Source of the DNA: Akebia trifoliata
Taxonomy: Eukaryota; Streptophyta; Magnoliopsida; Ranunculales; Lardizabalaceae
Reading direction: 5' to 3'
Assembly: GCA_017979445.1 (NCBI GenBank)
Contig: CM030713.1
Location: 26,023,163-26,087,162 of the forward strand
Length of the DNA: 64,000 nt
Part shown: positions 22,591 through 34,970 of the stretch, in pieces
How the letters are laid out: the number at the start of each line of letters is the position of its first letter
Position numbering within the stretch: position 1 is the stretch's first letter
Program-made: the position numbers and the translations under genes
The notes under the pieces: model-generated
Database searches by the model: none
Seen by the model: the letters and a program-made list of their open reading frames with translations, nothing else
What the model was told of the DNA's origin: nothing

Positions 22591-23580
22591 CAAGATTCAT
22601 TAAACCAAAAAAACTCACAAAGTGAGTTGTCGAAGCCACTGAATACAAGATCGACGTATACTATACAAGTACATTATATTTGAGATTTTTTCTTCATGTG
22701 AAGCTAACACAAAATTGTTAAGTTCTGCAGATACTTTAATTGGTGTCGACCATTTTGAAGAAAGTTCAGCACTTGGTCCCTCCAAGCACAATATCATACT
22801 AGTGAGAACAAGGGCATAAAAGCAACAGAAAGTAGGAAACAACTCAAGAGTCGCTAGAGCACTATGAATCTGGAACTTCTTCCTTTTTTCCTTTCTTTTT
22901 TCATTTTTACATAAATTCGTCAAACCAAACAAAGGAACAAAAGGGTTGAGGGGATCTACTTATTACAGGAGAAAAGGAAAAAAATAGCAAAAAAATAAGC
23001 AAGGAAAACCCAACAGCTTTACTAGCTTTCCTTACAAATAAGCTCCCACCTAAAAATAAAATCCTCAAAAAAGGAGTCTTCAGTATAGATCTGCTTGTGA
23101 TCTGAACCGAATACTTATCTACATGCATTCTATCCACTTGTGCACACTAAGTTTTAATTGAATATAGTATAGTATAATTAAGAATAAAGGTACATGTTAT
23201 TGACAACCAAACTAATAAACATTGTTATAAAAATAAAATAAAATAAAACTAGCACACACACACAAACCTAAAAAATGTATAAGAGAAGAAATACTAAACA
23301 AGTCCAAAACATACGGTTGAAGACTTGATGTTACAGTAACCCCACATCCCAGCATATGATATCAATATTTAGAGAAAAATTCAGAATTATATGAGTGGAT
23401 TCCATCAAGATTATATTTGAATTGATGATCTAGGCCCCATGTAGATCTCATGCGACCCAGTATCAAGATATTTGAAATTTTTTGTAATTTTTTTAGTGCA
23501 ACGTGTCTGTTTCTGTCTTCATTAACTAAGCCTCAGTAACGACGGAGAAAACAGTTGATGCAGCTTTTCCAATGCTTTTT

Positions 23581-24131
23581 AGAGGTCAAAAATCTATTTT
23601 ATTGCATCTTCATGATGGCTATTGTATAGTGTCAATCTGGAGTTAAATCTAGGCCCTACATGTGTCTGGATCGAGTGAGCAGAGTGTCTACTCATCCTTA
23701 GGTAAGGAAGGGTAGACCTGAGCAGCGTAACAAGACAAGCTGTCCTGTTATGTTTGAATTTTATTTGGGAAAGTATCTCGAGACTCTATGAGTGATTGAA
23801 TGCATCAATCACAATCTTCACTTAAGAGAAAGTTTCATATTTTATTGGATTTTCCTTTATCCACCCGAAGGATTTAGAAGAAGATAAAATCCTTCCCATG
23901 AGTAAAGAAAGGAGGTGACGTATTAGAATGGACAATTAAGGAAATAGGAGAAACTATAAATAAGAGAGAAGATCTCGAAGGAAGGGGACTCTTTTTTGGA
24001 GGACTTTTGGAGAAAGAGAACTTTTGAAAGCTAAGAAGAGCTTTATTTATTATTTTTTGCAACTTCAATTCTAAATTGAGCGTCGGAGGGTATTTGACAA
24101 GTAGCACACCAATGCCCAACGTGTTCGTGAG
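23581..24131 (+). mobile_element. LTR-like sequence inserted in the CACTA transposase, shared by both copies
   Basis: The plus strand has a TATA box ACTATAAATAAG (about 23953-23964) and, near its end, TTGAGCGTCGGAGGG (about 24078-24092) followed by CCAATGCCCAACG, the layout of a retrotransposon promoter and R/U5 region. The transposase reading stops at EGSIAKGYL, where the family continues AEECL. Copy 2 has the same junction and the same sequence inverted, up to about 42430, so the insertion predates the split of the two copies. Confidence 0.6.
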
Positions 24132-26220
24132 ATAGCCTTTTGCGATTGAACCCTCCGCATGATTTTTGTTACGTACATATGAATTTAGCCTGTGCAAGTA
24201 CCTCTCTGTTGAATACATCCACCTATATTGACTAGTTCTGCTACCTTTGCCTCACTAGCTAGATATATTGGGTAAGTGCGCCATAATATCAAAGAAAGCT
24301 AAAAGAAATATCATCTCCATTTTGCAAAGTGTTGGAATAATCTGAGATTCAGCTTACTCTAGATTCTCCACCCTACATACCTTGCAACACAATTGTTTGA
24401 AGAATGTAGACAGTTCAATCAAAACTAAACATACATTCTTAGGCAAAAGTGCACATAGTGCAAGTTGAATAAATTATTGCATAAGAACATGACAATCATA
24501 ACTCTTAAGGCAAGATCTGGCATTATTTGACCTGAACACTTCTTGAGAAGTTCAAAAAGTAACCATTTGGAATCGGAACCTCTTTCAAGCAATACAGAAC
24601 TTATTTCTCTTGGATTAAGACATTGTGTAACATGCAAGTGGTAATACCAACTTTCCTCCAGTCTATATGAGGTGTAGTTGTTTTTTATTATACCCATTAA
24701 CTTCATATCAAAACAAGACCTCAAGTTGTCTTTTGTTGATCCTTCGATGTTTAATAGTGTCTAGATGACATTACAATACACATTCTTTTCGATCTGCATA
24801 AAATCCAAACTATGGTGTAACAAAAGATCTTTTCAATACGATAAACTGAAAAATATATTCTTCTTCTTCCAATTCTTAGAAAATTTGCAATCATCCATTT
24901 TTCTCTTCCTTCCAGTCTTATCCCTATCTACCTTACCAAAAATGGTTTACTCATTCTCGTAATTGATCAAGCATGTAATCTTCGATCAACGATTTCGGCG
25001 TAAGTCCCAACTCCCTTTTGCTGTTACATGAACTTTTATTCAGTCAGAGTCTATGATCAAGAAGTAAGAATCGACGATGTCCCAAGTAACATTCTTTGTT
25101 TCCTTTCTACAATTTGACTGAACAAGTGTTTCTATGACAAAAAGGATAAGCAAGTTTTCTTTGAGTGCTACAAGTTCTCATTTGCAGGAAATTCGTTGAT
25201 TGTCCATAAAACAACTACATGCATCCTTTAAAAAAAAAATTCTCGAGAAATCATAGGTATCAACTCCATCTATCCACAATTCGTTCATAAATGGATGCAG
25301 GTACACATTAATGTCGTTCCCAAGATTCTTAGGACCAAGAATATGCAATGACAACATAAAAGAGATATGCTACATACAAATCCATGGAGGCAAGTCATAT
25401 GGAACCAGAACAATAGGTCATGTGTTATGAGGAGTATTCATTTAATTGAAAAGAGTGAAGCCAATGCTTGTCAATCCAAGTATCACATTACGAGGTCCAA
25501 AACCAAATGTTGGATACCCCTTGTCTAAAGCTTCTTACGTCATAAAGTCTGTTGGATGCCCCAACACCCCATCTTTTGTATAGCAATCGTTGTGTCATCA
25601 CATGTTCTTGGCTATTTTCTAAGACATAAAAAACCTCTTAAGCCTCAATTTCAATGGAAAATGACGCAAAATCTTTGCAACTGTTGTTTTGTCTTTTGCA
25701 AACAATTAGAAGGCTCCTCAATTTTCCACTAGACTCAACACATACAACACATTTATTTGCATTCTCATGTTCCTTAAAATATAACATGCAATCGTTCGGG
25801 GACACATCTATCTTCGTGTAATGTAGATCAATATCTCGAAGGATCTTCTTTGATTCGTAGTGATTCTTCAGCAACAATTCAATCGTAGGTAATGCATCTT
25901 TGAACAACTCAAGCAACATGTCAAATGATTCGTTACTCCATCCATTAAGACACTTAAGGTATGACAAATTGACAATGACATACAATTTCAAAATTTTAGA
26001 ACATCCCAAGTATAACTCATTCTCGATATCCTTAAACATTTTGTAAAACCTACTTGCTTCTTGATTTGGTTTTCATGACCATCCTCATTCAATTCATTAA
26101 CTTCTTCATGATTATAGTTTGGCATTCCAAAAGCATCTCGTAACATTCCTCGCATATCATCACCATTATCAAACTCATCACTATTATATTCAGCATCAGA
26201 TATCTCTCCATGTTTGATCT
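24132..26220 (-). pseudogene. TNP2-type CACTA transposase, broken
   Basis: The product would cut and rejoin CACTA ends. Minus-strand pieces in order are GMLRDAFGMP (about 26140), KCLNGWSNESFDMLLELFKD (about 25905-25960), PNDCMLYFKEHENANKCVVC (about 25740-25805), FGFGPRNVILGL and LVPYDLPPWIC (about 25370-25510), ILGPKNLGNDINVYLHPFMN (about 25290-25345), VVLWTINEFPA (about 25200), and SYVRNKNHAEGSIAKGYL (about 24135-24185). All match the Transposase_21 (tnp2) family. Stops, frameshifts and an LTR-like insertion make it non-functional. The two longest uninterrupted pieces are 25638-26039 and 24425-24724. Confidence 0.88.
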
Positions 26221-26364
26221 AATGGGTATATTTTTTATTTACCCCTTTTTATAATAAGTTGTTATGTAGTTTCTCGATCCTTTACGATCTCGTTAAGACA
26301 TTTAACGTATGGACACTAGATCTTGTTACCAAATTTTGAATGAAGAAATGCAAAATCCAAAAAA

Positions 26365-28023
26365 GGTATTTTAGTAGCACCTCCTGTGAAATAGGCAAAA
26401 GTATAATTTTCCCCTTAAGAAATGCAAGATGGGGTCTACCTCCCTGGACTTTCGTTGACACAGACAAACCGTTACCAACGTTTGTTTAGTTGACGATCTA
26501 CTGTCTGAATACCCAAACTACACTTATAGCATTTAAATTTTACCAAAATACCATTATTTTAATTGAGATAGAAAAATCTACCCTAATCTAAACTGTTGGA
26601 TTGGGATCTTACACCATTGGATTAAAAGAAAACCCTAACTTCATCTTCAAATTTAAGATTTTACCATTATTTCACCTATTCCAGTTACGAAGCATTTTTG
26701 TTCTTGTTGGATTGTTCTCGAAAGTGTTAGGGTTCTATTCCTTAGATCCATTTCTTTGAAACCCAACCATTAACCTCTTTGAATCCGATTTCAATTTAGG
26801 GTTAATCAAGTTAAAGGTCTCATATTTTGTGCAATGGGTGAAGAATAGGAATCTTAGGTGAGCTTTTTTAAAAATTTGACCTCAAGGCTTAAGTTTCTAT
26901 GGAAAAAATTAAGCAAAAAACACCTTTGTGTTCTTTACTGCGCCCAGGGACGAGGGGAGAACTAACCTTAATATTTACAAGAGGGAGTATTACTAATTTC
27001 ATTTTCTTCATTGTTTCATATTTTTCTCTCGATTTTTTTTTATATTTTATTTTTATCTTCCAGTGTTTTCCATCTGGAGATTCTAAGCATTGGGTCAAAT
27101 AATGCCCTTTGAAATGAGGTGAAAACAATGAGATTGGGATGAACATAATGAGATCAGGTTGAAAAATATGAAATCTGGTTGAAAATGATAAGAACGGGTT
27201 GAAAAGATGAGATTTAATTCAAAACTACAATATTAGGTTAGATCGATGAGAAATTGGGTTAAGAACGAGTAGGATTATCATGGTTATTGTGTTTAGATGG
27301 TTAGATTGAACACGATGGATTGTTTTAATCGGAAGACATTTCCATAATTTCAATGCATAAGGGTATTTTTGACATTTTACCATCTCAACTAAGAGACAAT
27401 CGTTTTTGTTAACGGTTTGACCGGGTCAATGAAAGTCCAGGAGGGTATTCATCATATTGCATTTCGCAGGGAGGTAAAACTAATATCTCCTACGAGTGCA
27501 ACTTGGTCTGATTCAAACCGAGAACCAAACCAAACTGATAGCTTTGGGGTGGTTTGGTTCAGTTTGGAACAAGTTGCGGTTCGGTTCCGGGTTACAAAAA
27601 CAAAGAACCGATCAATTTGGTTTGGTTCTCGGATCAAGCTTGTATAGAACCGAACCCCTATGCAATATATATATATATTATTAATTATTATGAATAATTT
27701 TAGGAGTTGGGACATGGATTAGTAATCTTTTATGAAGAAACTAATGACTTTTTATGAATAGATTTGTGATTTATTGTATGAAATTTTATGTTTGTTTTTT
27801 CATTAAAAAATATTACTTACAATTTATAGAATATTGGCAATCCCTAGAACCGAACCGAACCGACTTTAATTCGGTTTGCGTTGGTTTGGTTCCAATGGAA
27901 TTTGGTTTCGTTCTTACTAAGTGGAACCGACCTATGATAGTTTGGTTCCAATTTGACCTCAAACCGAACCAAGTTGCACCCCTAATATCTCCCATTTTGA
28001 AGGGGAGTTTTACTAAATTACCC
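26365..28023. mobile_element. Mutator-like TIR element nested in CACTA copy 1
   Basis: Ends GGTATTTTAGTA and TACTAAATTACCC are inverted, and the flanking 10-mers ATCCAAAAAA (26355-26364) and ATCCAAAAAC (28024-28033) differ at one base, as expected of a 9-10-bp Mutator-type target duplication. Long inverted arms continue inward: CCTCCCTGGACTTTC at about 26440-26454 mirrors GAAAGTCCAGGAGGG at about 27430-27444. CACTA sequence resumes beyond both flanks. The middle holds AT-rich, leader-like DNA and another inverted block at about 26930-26990. No transposase; an hAT MITE is nested at 27491. Confidence 0.78.
27491..27984. mobile_element. hAT-type MITE, GTGCAAC family, nested in the Mutator-like element
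   Basis: 494 bp; ends TACGAGTGCAACTTGG and CCAAGTTGCACCCCTA; perfect 8-bp duplication ATATCTCC at 27483-27490 and 27985-27992. The interior is very similar to the element at 136-694. Short frames here are repeat translations. It is the youngest layer of this nest. Confidence 0.92.
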
Positions 28024-28299
28024 ATCCAAAAACATAAGAACCTTGGCTTGATACTCAACGATGTGTAAAAGAAACTTCATCAACCTTTTTTATTGGCAAA
28101 ATATCTAATTCACGACAACATCACCTTTCAAACGAAGATCACATTCTAAGTCGCTAAAATACAAGCATAATGCTTATATGATCATATCCTCATCCCTAAC
28201 AGGTGGGGTGGTCCTATCCCATTTGAGAACGCATCAATTCTATTACAATCAATAACAAAGTGGTTATTTCCATTTTTGTAAAATTCCAACTACATCTCC

Positions 28300-29001
28300 T
28301 CTAAGACCCGGAGTGCAACCTGTCAAAGTTCCACAACAACTCCTCAAGCCCGTTTATCTGATGACGTTATTATGATTTTCTAAGTGTCAACAAGTCTCTA
28401 CACAGTAAATTTCAAAAAGAAGAAGTACCAAGCATACAACATAGCTGGCGCCACTTTTTAGACAACAGATACTCTTTATTTGTATAAATTTTTGGGCCCA
28501 CTACTATTGGGATATGAGTAAGTCAATCAAGGTTAGCGATTTCCCAGCTAAGATAATAATGGAAGATATAAAGAAAACCCTGGAAGGCGTTATAAGGGGA
28601 AACATCACAACATTCAAAGTTATTCACCCTATGGGAGATACAAAATACCATATGTCCAATGGGATCCCAACCTTGGATTTGCTGGGCCAACCCCTTAATT
28701 GGCAAAATGCCAATGGGTTAGCAACCTGGTCTTTCCGGGCCAACCCCTTTCGTTGGCCTGACACCAATGGGGTCTCGTCTCAGATCTTTGGGCCATCCCT
28801 TAATTGGCATGACACCAATGTGGTCCAAACCTGACTTTCTGAACCTATCCTCCTCGAGTTGTTTTGAAAACACATTGGGCTTGCATGACAAAGAAATTTA
28901 ATTTCCCATCACGCAAGGGGCTAATGTTGACATGTGTTTTGAGACACGTATCCCAAGGGTATCATGTGGGACGTATGGACGCCAACGGGGGAGTATGTAA
29001 C
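28300..29001 (+). other. Unrecognised stretch with a minisatellite and an open frame
   Basis: The frame 28514-28834 (106 codons) reads through three imperfect units of about 54-63 bp (about 28655-28815), giving repeated PLNWxxxNG-like peptides and CCAATGGG-type DNA motifs. The family is not recognised. The stretch ends ATGTAACAATATTATATA at the border of duplication copy B. It could be a retroelement remnant. Confidence 0.45.
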
Positions 29002-29729
29002 AATATTATATATTAAAAATGATTATATATAATACCCCAAAAAAACATAAATCAACAACTATACAAGATCAATGATTGCTTAGGCGTTGATCAATGATTG
29101 TAAGCAAAGCCATCAATCAACGATTTTAACAAAAATATTGTATACATATCAAAACTTGTGCCAACCTCAATCGGGAAATCGATATTGACCAAAATCGTTG
29201 AACGGCGACGACGTTCATTGTGATTATTAAGGATTGTTTGTTCCAGTATCAACATCGACCAAAGAAAAAAAAATGATCGCTTATAGAAGTTGAAAGGGTA
29301 ATTTAATCATTAGCAAGATAGGTAGTGGGCAAATTACTAATTGTATCAATTACATTTTATGTTCTTTTTGGCTTCTTGCAACCAAAAGCGCCAAAAATAA
29401 GCTTCTCTAAAACTACAGTACAGCTTCACATAAAAGCTATATATTTGACAAACTTTGTTAAGCAAACAATTACTACAATTGAAATACAATTTTCAGGCGA
29501 AAAGTGCAAAACCCCAACGTCGTAGTTACCAAAGTGGCACAACGAGATATATGTGGTTTAGCAATGCCTATGTCAACAAATGAGATGAGAGCAACTCACT
29601 ATGTTTGAGAAAGAAATTACAACACAGTGATTGAGAAAGAAATTACAGTCAGGATTTGTACCAATACCTCCCTCAAATCGCCCCAACACTTAAACTCTAG
29701 CATCCCTAATTGATTTCGCTCTTCTTTAC

Positions 29730-30900
29730 GTTAAATTTCTAGGCACTTTGTCACATGCTTTCTCTTACTCAATAAAAATCATATGAAGATTTTTCATCTT
29801 TTCTTTACACTTACCTATTATTTGTCTATGTAAAAATATTGCCTGGATGGATGATTTATTTGGCCTAAAACCTATTATTCATTTATTGCTTTAACCTTCG
29901 TTTAATATTTGTTCAAAATACTCATATGTTTAATAGCTAGATAATGAGTACAGTTCTGTATGTTTCACTTATTCTTATATAGGTGCTATGATGTTTTTTT
30001 CTCCATTCAAAAAATACCTTTTAATCTTTAAAATATTATTGAATAACTTAGTTAGCAAGGAAAAACGAAAATTTGCTATGCATTTTCACACATCTATTGG
30101 AATATCATCCACCAGTCTTAATGCCCAAATTTCCATCATTGCTAAAATTATTCAATCCTAAAGCTTTATAATCCCAAGTCCTAATGTTTCATTTATTTTT
30201 ATATAGGTGCTATGATGTTCTTTCTCCATTCATCCAGCATCTTTTTAATCTTTAAAGCAAGGAAAAACAAAAAATTTGCTATGCATTTACATACATCTAT
30301 TGGAATATCACCCAGTCTTAATGCCCTAATTTTCATCATTGCTAGAATTATTCACTTGTGAAGATTTAATTCTACAAACAATATCTGTGCTCTAAATCTC
30401 CCATATATCTCTTAAGAGTCCCAAGTATCTTTACAGATCCTTATTTGTAATTTTTGAAAATAACCCTACCGCCTTTTCCTAATATCTTTTTCTCTTCCCA
30501 AAACTCTCCCATCTTTGTCTTAAATGCACCTAACATTATCATAGTACTTTAATTTTTCTTTGTCTGATTCATGCCAACTAGCACACATCTTTCTCATATC
30601 TGTTATATAGATATTCATATATGTTTTATGCTTAATTTCTCTTCTCACTCTCTTTGCTTCTTTTTTTGCATTTTAATATCTTCTAAGTTCTCTTTGGTTC
30701 TTGTCATTGACCACAACTTCTAATGAATCTTCTCTCTCTAATGACTTATGGAACATCATCATTCAATCACAAGTTTCCTTGTGTATGATTTTTTCCTATA
30801 GATTTTCCAAAGAACTCTTTTGCAACTCTCTTAATTCCTTTAGCTAATTCATCCCCTGTTACACTAGAAGCTTGTGTGAAAGTAATACATTACTCCCCCT
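29730..30900 (-). pseudogene. LINE ORF2 fragment in copy B
   Basis: Minus-strand readings are KEKMKNLHMIFI (about 29785), DELAKGIKRVAKEFFGKS (about 30800-30860; family: CIRKVAKEVLGES) and ILGKAVGLFSKITN near 30470. The order fits the L1-type linker and start of the reverse transcriptase. It is full of stops and carries internal duplications. Confidence 0.7.
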
Positions 30901-31723
30901 TCTCCAATCAGACACATGTCACCTCAAGATAACTAGAGCAGGAGATCAGGATGACATTCCCATGTAAGAATCACTGATATACAGCTGATAGTACAAACAA
31001 AAGGATGGATGCTTGAATCAAGTCCTAAAATCATGATCACTGGGATAAAGATAGAGTAAACAATCCCTAGGATAAGAGCATGTATCTTGAAAAATAATAG
31101 GTGTAGATACGATATTAAGAAATCTACATACAAAGACAAAAGGAAAAAAAGAAAAAGAAAGAAGTCAATAACTATAAACTTGCAAAAAACAATGTAGTGA
31201 AGGAGGGGGAATCAAAGACACCCTATGGGCTGACCAAAAAGTCACTGTACCCCCAAGGTGACCTCTAACACACCATTAGATAAGCTCCAGCTAGTTCTCT
31301 ATTGCCAGCAAAGCTGAACCAGATGTCTGACTGCAACCTTTCACTCTTCTCATAGTATCTCAATTTGGTAGCACTACTAACTTCAATAGCAACCCACCTG
31401 ACCAACGAATCTCAATCACCAAGAATGGGAACTATAGAATACCCCCCTTCCCTTCACACTCCCTCCCCACACACACACATATAGAAGGGTCAGAAAAAAT
31501 AAAGCAAGCTGTCAAGTCCATAAAAGACCAACACACATATCATCATCTACACCTAATCCAAAATATTAGCCACTGCCAGGGTCCCAAAGTTCTACAAGCA
31601 CAGGAAAAAAATCCAACTTTGGTGGCCAAGCGAACATCTTTTAATGCTCAATCCGTAGATCTGAAAATTACTCGTAAGTTTGTTTTCATGAATGTTGAAC
31701 AGATAGGCTTCACCATAGCTCCC

Positions 31724-31724
<1 letters not shown>

Positions 31725-31763
<39 letters not shown>
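31725..31763. repeat. (ATT)n microsatellite
   Basis: About 13 ATT units, in copy B only. Confidence 0.95.
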
Positions 31764-31765
<2 letters not shown>

Positions 31766-32421
31766 TTTCTTATTATGCTTTGATATAAGATTCATCCAAC
31801 CTAACAAAAAATAACCAAGTGATCTAGAAGCCACTGAGACAAGATAAACATATATATGGGTTACATTATATTTGAGGTTTTTTTTTCTTCGGGTTGAGCT
31901 AATACAAAATTGTTAAGTTCTGCATATACTTGAATTGGTATCGATCATTTTGAAAAAGTTCAGTATTGGGCCCCTCCAAGCACAATATCATATTAATGAG
32001 AACAACGACAATAAAGCAACAGAAATTGGGAAACAACTCAGGAATCAGGAGAGCTCTATGAGCGTGGAACAGTGAAGCTTCACCATAGCTCTATCTTCTT
32101 CATCTTTTTTTCTTATCCTTTATCTATATATATAATTCATCAAACCAAACAAAGGAACAGAAGTGATTGAGGATATCTACTAAATACAGTAGAAAAGGAG
32201 AAGAACAGCAAAAAAAAACAGCAAGGAAACCCAAAAAGCTTTACATGGTTTCCTAACAAATAAGCTTCCACCTCAAAAAAGGAGTCCTCCAATGCAGGTC
32301 TACTTGCTATCTGTATCGACTACTTACCAACATGCATTCTAGGCACTTGTGCACACTAAGCTTTAATTAAATATAATTAAGTATAAAGGGGTATGTAATT
32401 GATAACCAAATTAATTATAGA

Positions 32422-32436
32422 CCCCCCCCCCCCCCC
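32422..32436. repeat. Poly-C run
   Basis: Fifteen consecutive C bases. A matching poly-G run of 14-15 bases lies at about 19695-19709. Length calls in such runs are error-prone. Confidence 0.9.
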
Positions 32437-32780
32437 AAGAAAAAATAAAATAAAATCCAGACCTAATAATGTATCAGAGGAGATACTAAACAAGTTCAAA
32501 CCATACAGTTGAAGACTTGAAGTTACAGTAACACCACATCCAAGCATGTGCTATCTATATTTATAAAAATTCAGAATTATATGACAGGATTCCCATCAAG
32601 GTTATACTTGAATTGATGAGCTGGACCCCATGTAGATCTCATGCAGTCCAGTATCAAGATTCAAGATCTTTGAAATTTTTTGTGATCTTTTTAGTGCAAC
32701 ATTTCTCCGTCTCAGTCTTAACTAACAAAGCCTCGGTAACGGGGGAGGAAATAGTTGATGCAGCTTTTCCAATGCTTCTT

Positions 32781-34970
32781 ATTCAATTTCCTGAATTCTG
32801 AAGAACCAACATAGGAATAGATGCATCTATAATAGCACTCAAAATTCAAGAAACCCTAACCCTCTTCTCGTTCGATCAAATTTGTCCTCCCATATTGATA
32901 TGATAGTGTTTTTTATTATTTATATTGATACTTTTATAGGCATATTGATACAATAATATTGCTTCCAAATACTATTTCCAATGTTTTGTCTTTGATAAAT
33001 CGTACCATAAACTGTCTCATCAAACACCATTAGGTTGTGTTCAAGTTCTTTTCATCTAATCCCAGCTTTGATGACTGGTGCTTGATTCCAAATCTTGAAT
33101 TTTTCTATCATGTTCTTCTAGCTATGATATTGATTCAGGACGATGAGGGGAGATAAGAAAATGGAATTTGATATAGGAAAAATAGGGGATTTAGGAAACT
33201 CTGGTTGGGGATTGGGTTAAGGATTTGGGCGACAATTGCAAAACGTTTTTGGATGAGGGTATTTGGATTAGGGTAGGGTTTAGGCTATTTGGGCAAATTT
33301 GATTTTAGGATTTTGGGCAAGTATGACCAAAAATGGAATTTGATTTTGGTAAGAAAATAGAATTTGATTTTGGTAAGAAAATAGAATTTGATTTTAGTAT
33401 GAAAAATAGGAATTTAGGGTATTTGGATATAGGGTAGATTTGGTTTAGGAGATTAATGAAGTAAGGGTTAAAGAAAGTAGGGAAGGATCAAAGAGTAAAA
33501 CAACATGAGGTTTATAGGTTTCAAGAATCAAGAGTCAAGAATCAAAAATCAAGAAAGGGATTTCAAGAATTCAAGAAATAAATAAAGATTAGAAGAAGAA
33601 AGAGATATTGGACTCACTCCAAAATGGCCTCACACCACACCATTAATGGGAATTATCAAAAACTTCAATCTCAATTTTATTCACCATTTCAAAAAATCAC
33701 AAAAAGAAGCAAGTACTTATAATGTTCTCTAAACCCTAAATCTAATCTCAACCATCCTATTAAAATAAAGAGATCCAATGGTTGTAAATAAACTTAAAAT
33801 AACTTAAATAAAACAAAAGCAAAAATATCATCTATGTCTCAATCCTGTAACTTTATTTCCCTTGAATTTTCAGCCTATGAAAACTCATTAAAAAAATCAA
33901 TATAAAGTTATCAAATTACCCCTAAACACTTATACTAATACCATAGGCTAATAAAACATGAAAATAACCTAAAATACTCATCCTAAAGACAAAAATAAAG
34001 CCCTAAAACAGAAATTTAAATAAAAACTAAAATCTACTCTTTAAGATTTGATGTCCCTATCAATTCTCCTTGACTTGGAAAATTTCGCCATCGGGGAAAT
34101 AAAATTATAGTAATTCTCATTATTGGTTACATTCCACATTAGGTACTTATAGCAACCAATTCCCTTATTTTAAGCTTTCCCCCAAGCATTCATGAATTTC
34201 ATCTTAAAATAACAAAACCAAAAATTATAAAAAGGGAAAACAAAGTAAACAAGTTAAAAAACAAACAAAGTCCAAAGTGAATACTTAACAATGATGTCTG
34301 TCAAAATAAAAACCAACTTTCATGAAAAATAAAATTAAATATTTTTACCTTCTGCTTTCCAATATAAAAAATTCCGAAACAAAGTTATTGGGTGTCCAAA
34401 ACATTTTGAAATGCAAACGAATTGGAAAAAAAGTTGCCTACTTAAATTTAAAAGGGTTAAGCATGCAAACAATCTTTAGTAACAAAGAGATAAACAATGC
34501 TTGTAATGATTGAATTGGTTCCCTGGTTTTACACCTAGGTGCAGGCAGCCCCCTAGGGATCATCAAGGGAGACCTGAGGCTTGAGATGGCCAAGAGGCAA
34601 GAACCAAAACTGCCAAACCCCTGCCCATCCATAGGCACTTGTATAGGTCCTAAAACAAAAGTGCAAACACAAGATAATAATATCTGTACAGTTGACTTTC
34701 ATGAGATTAGGATTCCAAAAAATTAACCTAAATAATATGAAGGCTAAAATATTTTAGACTTCAAAATCAATTCTATGATTCAAGATAGATAAGATTATTC
34801 TCCAGGCAAGAGTTTTGGGCACAGGATATAACATTTCCACCAAACAAACCATAAGACCCAAAACATATCAATTGGTTTGGGTTCCAATAGATGCCATGTC
34901 TCTCTTGAACTCTTTCATTGCTATGGAAAAAAGGTCCAGAATCATGTCATTTGAAGGTATATGTCCTACT
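32781..34970. other. No gene; intergenic with short tandem repeat
   Basis: AT-rich. It has G/A-rich text at 33120-33480 with three 24-bp units at 33336-33407. CAAGAATCAAAAATCAAG-like repeats lie near 33525-33575. No supported gene. Confidence 0.5.
33336..33407. repeat. 24-bp tandem repeat, three units
   Basis: GAATTTGATTTTGGTAAGAA-type units start at 33336, 33360 and 33384; the third has TAGTATG in place of TGGTAAG. Confidence 0.88.

Larger units (their letters stand above)
19718..23580 (+). repeat. Segmental duplication, copy A (3.9 kb)
   Basis: Collinear with 29002-32780 in the same orientation. Matching anchors include AATCGGGAAATTGACC/AATCGGGAAATCGATA, TTGAAAGGGTAATTTAATCA, GCTTCACATAAAAGCTA, TCTTTAAAATATTATTGAAT, GGGGGAATCAA, TCATAGTATCTCAATTTGG, GCAGCTTTTCCAATGCTT. 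Differences include a Tourist-type MITE at 20218, a stretch at about 20960-21535 and a LINE 3' end at 22268, all present only here. Homology stops at 23580, where the CACTA-associated sequence begins. It holds LINE pieces and no intact gene. Confidence 0.88.
23581..28300 (-). mobile_element. CACTA (En/Spm) remnant, copy 1, with nested insertions
   Basis: A decayed CACTA element read on the minus strand, with an LTR-like insert at 23581-24131, TNP2 transposase pieces at 24132-26220, and a Mutator-like element at 26365-28023 that contains an hAT MITE. After the Mutator element, 28034-28260 continues the match to copy 2 (compare AGGACCACCCCA at about 28216 and 37771). No intact CACTA termini are visible. 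Copy 2 at 37690-42430 is in the opposite orientation. Confidence 0.78.
29002..32780 (+). repeat. Segmental duplication, copy B (3.8 kb)
   Basis: Direct copy of 19718-23580, lying 9.2-9.3 kb downstream. It keeps about 0.3 kb (29437-29730) where copy A has a MITE, and it has extra internal copies of the GTGCTATGATGTT...CTCCATTCA block (29985, 30210). A minus-strand reading at about 31300-31392 (AIEVSSATKLRYYEKSER) has a matching reading in copy A at about 21655-21755, so the segment may derive from a now broken gene or repeat; I do not recognise it. Confidence 0.88.
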
